A stretch of 35,751 nt of DNA from CAYWNA01 sp964459305. Its GTDB lineage: Bacteria; Planctomycetota; Planctomycetia; Pirellulales; Pirellulaceae. Shown piece after piece: positions 32,826 to 35,751 of this stretch. How positions within the stretch are numbered: the stretch's first letter is position 1; each line of letters starts with the position of its first letter. The notes under the pieces were generated by a model. The model was given only the letters and a program-made list of their open reading frames with translations. It did not search any database and was not told the origin of the DNA. The stretch is taken from positions 1-35,751 of the forward strand of contig CAYWNA010000129.1 in NCBI GenBank assembly GCA_964459305.1, written 5' to 3'. A program made the translations under genes and the position numbers.

Positions 32826-33713
32826 ATGCTCACCGACAACATCCTCGATCTGATCGGCAACACACCGCTGTTGCGGCTCAAGGGCGAAAACGTCTTCGCC
32901 AAAGCTGAATTCCTCAACCCGGGCGGCAGCATCAAGGACCGTGTGGCCCTGGCTATGATCGAAGGGGCTGAACGGGACGGCAAACTGACGCCCGATTCGG
33001 TCCTTGTCGAGCCCACCAGCGGCAATACAGGCATCGGCATCACACTGGTTGGGCGCCTGAAGGGCTTTCGAGTGCGGATCGTCATGCCCGATGGCATGAG
33101 CGAGGAACGCAAGAAACTGATCCGCGCGCTGGGAGCGGAACTGATCCTCACGCCCGACGAAGAGAGCATCGGCGGGTGCGTCGATCGGGTTCGGCAAATG
33201 GCGGCCGAAGATCCGCACGTGTTTGTCCCGCAGCAGTTCGAGAATCCCGATAATCCACGCTGCCACTACGAGGAGACAGCCCGAGAGCTGTGGCGCCAGA
33301 TCGGAGGCGACATTGCATGCTTCGTCGCCGGCGTCGGCAGCGGTGGCACGCTGCAGGGTGTGGGCAAGTTTCTCAAGGAGCACAAGCCAGGTGCGCGAAT
33401 CGTCGCCGTCGAGCCGAAAGACGTCTCCGCGCTGCTGGGCCACGAACCCGGGTTGCACCAAATCCAAGGCATCGGCGACGGATTCGTCCCCGACATCCTG
33501 GATGTTTCGCTCGTGGACGATGTGATCGAAGTCACGGACGAAGACGCCATCGAAACCAGCCGTCAACTCGGCCGAGACCACGGTCTGTTGGTCGGCATCT
33601 CTTCAGGCGCCAACATCTGGGCCGCGCGCGAACTGGCCCGCCGCATACCCGGCAACATAGCGACCGTCCTGCCCGACCGCGCGGAGCGGTACTTCAGTAC
33701 GTCGTTGATGTAG
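32826..33713 (+). CDS. cysK: Cysteine synthase (O-acetylserine sulfhydrylase)
   Basis: A 295-residue PLP enzyme of the cysteine synthase family, which makes L-cysteine from O-acetylserine and sulfide in the cytoplasm. The PLP lysine is K37 in NPGGSIKDRVALAMIE. The substrate-binding loop is PTSGNTGIGITL (63-74) and the phosphate-binding glycine-rich loop is GVGSGGTLQGVG near residue 170-180. The C-terminal TVLPDRAERYFSTSLM is typical of the family. It is slightly shorter than E. coli CysK (323). CysK and the related CysM/cystathionine beta-synthase core cannot be fully separated by eye, but the NPGGSIKDR motif and ending favour CysK. There is no strong ribosome-binding site before the ATG. Confidence 0.93.
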   Translation: MLTDNILDLIGNTPLLRLKGENVFAKAEFLNPGGSIKDRVALAMIEGAERDGKLTPDSVLVEPTSGNTGIGITLVGRLKGFRVRIVMPDGMSEERKKLIRALGAELILTPDEESIGGCVDRVRQMAAEDPHVFVPQQFENPDNPRCHYEETARELWRQIGGDIACFVAGVGSGGTLQGVGKFLKEHKPGARIVAVEPKDVSALLGHEPGLHQIQGIGDGFVPDILDVSLVDDVIEVTDEDAIETSRQLGRDHGLLVGISSGANIWAARELARRIPGNIATVLPDRAERYFSTSLM

Positions 33714-33734
33714 TGCCCCTGAGCCGAGTATAAT
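33705..33734 (+). promoter_or_regulatory. Possible sigma-70-like promoter after cysK
   Basis: TTGATG at 33705-33710 and a perfect TATAAT at 33729-33734 are 18 bases apart. It overlaps the last codons of cysK and would read into the 330-base gap that has no plus-strand gene, so either a small RNA starts here or the match is chance. Confidence 0.3.
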
Positions 33735-34043
33735 ACTATACCGGCCGCGGCCAGGATTGACACTTTTCCGCATGTAGCCGAAGTCGCCCGACTTTGGGCC
33801 GCGTAGGGGAAAACCAGACTACGGGTCAGACTTACCCGCGAATGGTATAGATATTGCACTCTGGGCCGTTACGCCTGGGTCGTGAATGACCCGTGATGGG
33901 GTCCACAGTTTCCATGGTGGAGTTTGTGAGATGCCGCCAATCACCGCAAGTCCATCGACACATGCAGAATCGGCAACGTTTTCGTAGCAAAGCCGCTCTA
34001 GCCGGTACTACGAACTGCTAAACACCAACCTCGTAGTTCGGCT
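33714..34043. other. Intergenic region after cysK, no gene recognised
   Basis: These 330 bases hold no open frame of note. Visible structures are a 14-base palindrome AAGTCGCCCGACTT at 33781-33794, and the TATAAT-containing promoter-like pair overlapping the cysK end. Its GTAGCCGAAGTCGC motif may be part of a dispersed repeat. A small RNA cannot be excluded. Confidence 0.4.
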
Positions 34044-34565
34044 CTAAGTCTGACGCACGGCTTTCCAGTCTGTGTCAGCGCAGTCGGTGCTTGGCTCGAC
34101 GAAAAGGACGATTTGTCCCTTCCGGAGGTTGGGTCGCAAGTGTTTGCCGATGTCGACGATGCCGTGTGTGACGGTTTCGTGTGTCGATAGAGAAGACACG
34201 CGATCAACGCCATGCGATCGTACCAGTTCGATCGGCTGCGGGCCGCTGAGATCGTCTGGTCGGCCTTGGATCTGTACGACGCGCCCGTCGTTTTCCGTTG
34301 TGGCAAGTCCGACCGCGGCCAGCGCGCCGATTACTCCGTCTTCTATTCCTCCAAGGCTCGACAGGTCGATCCCGCATTGTGACGCCAACTGGCGCGCTTC
34401 ATGCTGGGCGACTACTTCGCGTTGACATCGTTGCCCAAACGCGACGACTTTTTCCGGGACATCGACTGCCAAGCACAACCCAGGGTCACTGCCGGGTTGA
34501 AATCGTTTCAGCAGTGCGGAGCACAATCGTTCGCGCAGGTCGTTCACCACTTCGGAGGCCGGCAT
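34044..34565 (-). CDS. Hypothetical protein, possibly 5'-truncated (tentatively TiaS/DUF1743-like)
   Basis: A 173-residue frame with a protein-like middle section: LLKRFQPGSDPGLCLAVDVPEKVVAFGQRCQREVV, then SSLGGIEDGVIGALAAVGLATTENDGRVVQI. The GGxxDGVIGALAAVGL stretch recalls the nucleotide-binding C-terminal part of TiaS-type (DUF1743) proteins, from memory only. Those proteins have a further N-terminal region, which is missing here: upstream of the ATG the frame stays protein-like for a few codons (CSLLLEAG) and then meets TGA, and no other frame continues it convincingly. So it is either a short stand-alone gene, with GGAAG 5 bases before the ATG, or a fragment of a longer one cut near 34590. 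Function unknown. Confidence 0.5.
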   Translation of the reverse strand: MPASEVVNDLRERLCSALLKRFQPGSDPGLCLAVDVPEKVVAFGQRCQREVVAQHEARQLASQCGIDLSSLGGIEDGVIGALAAVGLATTENDGRVVQIQGRPDDLSGPQPIELVRSHGVDRVSSLSTHETVTHGIVDIGKHLRPNLRKGQIVLFVEPSTDCADTDWKAVRQT

Positions 34566-34703
34566 ACCGGCTTCCAGCAGCAGCGAACAGCAACGAGACG
34601 TTCACGGCGCGACAAGTGCTGAATCAGGACTCACGACAGCGTCTCGGCAAACGGCAAATGCGGGGTCGCTTGACCCTGTTCATTACCGTAGGTAGAATCG
34701 GCA

Positions 34704-34729
34704 GCAAATGGCACAATGGTGCCATTTGC
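34704..34729. promoter_or_regulatory. Short perfect palindrome upstream of DUF1559 gene
   Basis: GCAAATGGCAC at 34704-34714 and GTGCCATTTGC at 34719-34729 pair perfectly around AATG, 39 bases before the DUF1559 start codon. The compact 26-base form fits an operator or a small RNA hairpin. There is no T-run, so a terminator is unlikely. Confidence 0.35.
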
Positions 34730-34768
34730 AATCGGCGGTGCTGAACCTCTTTGGGAACACTCACTCTC

Positions 34769-35751
34769 ATGAATCGCCATCACGGTTTCACCTTGATCGA
34801 ATTGCTGGTGGTCATTGCGATCATCGGAGTTCTCGTCGCTCTTATCCTTCCAGCCGTACAGCAAGCTCGCGAAACGGCCCGCCGCACCAAATGCCTGAAC
34901 AACCTGAAACAGATGGGGGCGGCGCTGCACAGTTACCATAGCAGTCACAGGACTTTCCCTTCCGGCTTCATCTCGACATTGGTTAATCCCAACTGGCGTT
35001 ACCAGACGGGCAACACTCGCAGTTTCCCGGATGAACGAGGACCCGGGTGGAGTTTCTTCGCCCTGTTGCTGCCCTATCTCGAACAGGAAAACCTGCACGA
35101 CCGCATCAACTTCAATCTGCCGATCACTGCGGCGGAGAACGCCGAAGTCCGTCGGACGTCCGTTGAACACTTTCTCTGTCCCAGCGACACGAGTGGTCGG
35201 CTGATCCAAGTCACCACTTGCGGAAGCCCACCGATGGAGACCAATTCTCCGACCGCGCTTACTGATGCCGCCGTTTGCAGCTATGTAGGTTCCCTCGGAG
35301 GTGGGAACAGCGTTGATCCGAACTATGGCGCATACGAGCGGCAGCCGTTTAACGGCGTGTTTCATCGAAACAGCCGCATTCGGTCGTCAGACATTTCCGA
35401 TGGGTTGTCGCACACCATCGGTATCGGAGAACGGATGAGCCGGATGGCGGAAAGCACGTGGGTTGGCGTCGTTCCTCGGCAGAACGTCGTTTACAATCAG
35501 TCGAGCCCGCCCCATCCTCAGTATTACCCTCCAGCCGATCCACCCTGTCATAAATGGCGTCCGCCGATTACAGCAATCCTCGTACATGCACGCTCAGGAG
35601 TGCCCAACGGTCCGACCAGCAGCCCATCATCCTTTCACGGTCCGCATCCGGCCGGCTGCACCTTTTTGCTGATGGACGGCTCGACTCGAGTCATTACTGA
35701 CGATATCGGTTTGCCGATGTTTCGTGCGCTGTGCACGCGAGACGGGGGGGA
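34769..35751 (+). CDS. DUF1559 prepilin-like protein, cut by window edge
   Basis: An open frame of at least 327 codons that runs to the right edge without a stop. The N-terminus is a type IV prepilin/pseudopilin signal: a short basic leader, the G6-F7 cleavage site, T-L-I-E with the conserved glutamate, and one hydrophobic helix (LLVVIAIIGVLVALILPAV). The rest matches the large planctomycete DUF1559 family: QQARETARRTKCLNNLKQMG, LHSYHSSHRTFPSGF, WSFFALLLPYLEQENLHD, HFLCPSDTSG, SSFHGPHPAGCTFLLMDGSTRVI, and a final LCTRDGG. The family normally ends within a few residues of that motif, so nearly all of it is present. Its role in the planctomycete envelope is unknown. Confidence 0.93.
   Translation, partial: MNRHHGFTLIELLVVIAIIGVLVALILPAVQQARETARRTKCLNNLKQMGAALHSYHSSHRTFPSGFISTLVNPNWRYQTGNTRSFPDERGPGWSFFALLLPYLEQENLHDRINFNLPITAAENAEVRRTSVEHFLCPSDTSGRLIQVTTCGSPPMETNSPTALTDAAVCSYVGSLGGGNSVDPNYGAYERQPFNGVFHRNSRIRSSDISDGLSHTIGIGERMSRMAESTWVGVVPRQNVVYNQSSPPHPQYYPPADPPCHKWRPPITAILVHARSGVPNGPTSSPSSFHGPHPAGCTFLLMDGSTRVITDDIGLPMFRALCTRDGG

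Noticed and set aside
32820..33581. 253-codon frame antisense to cysK
   Set aside because: Mirror of a strongly coding gene; no motif or linked gene.
34631..35365. 244-codon frame on the opposite strand to the DUF1559 gene
   Set aside because: No family resemblance; the DUF1559 reading on the plus strand is unmistakable.

Overview
The window looks like a planctomycete chromosome segment, most likely of the Pirellula/Rhodopirellula type. This is inferred from gene content only. The evidence is a DUF1559 prepilin-like protein at the right edge, a TIGR03067-like domain fused to eight EF-hands, a Tat-exported alpha/beta hydrolase, a secreted GH2 enzyme, and several dispersed palindromic intergenic repeats. 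No rRNA, tRNA, CRISPR array, phage or intact insertion sequence was seen.

Layout. 1-8.9 kb: secreted or exported proteins (HEAT-repeat protein, EF-hand protein, GH2 glycosidase, Tat alpha/beta hydrolase). A gutted sodium:solute symporter gene is translationally coupled to the GH2 gene. 9.2-16.0 kb: a four-gene minus-strand operon for a TrpX/TrpY/TrpZ-type ABC system. Its binding protein carries four tandem substrate-binding domains on one membrane anchor, and a STAS-domain protein with an unrecognised 300-residue C-terminal domain sits between binding protein and permease. 16.3-22.8 kb: a partner-switching set with no sigma factor gene. It holds an RsbW-like ATPase, a CoA-transferase, a STAS protein, an RsbW-like ATPase fused to GNAT domains, another STAS protein and an FHA-GAF-PP2C phosphatase. 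23.1-28.3 kb: an RND efflux operon (membrane fusion protein, RND pump, TetR regulator) with a 34-bp palindrome upstream that fits an operator. 28.6-33.7 kb: a CPBP protease, then efp-epmA and the divergent epmB (the elongation factor P beta-lysylation set), then cysteine synthase. 34.0-35.75 kb: a possibly truncated protein and a DUF1559 protein that runs off the window.

The most interesting part is 9.2-22.8 kb. A transporter with a fourfold binding protein has a STAS protein built into its operon, and next to it lie the kinase-like ATPases, STAS antagonists and phosphatase needed for a phosphorylation switch. With no sigma factor in view, the switch may act on the transporter, on the CoA-transferase or on the GNAT fusion rather than on transcription. 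That link is inference from gene order, not something the sequence proves.
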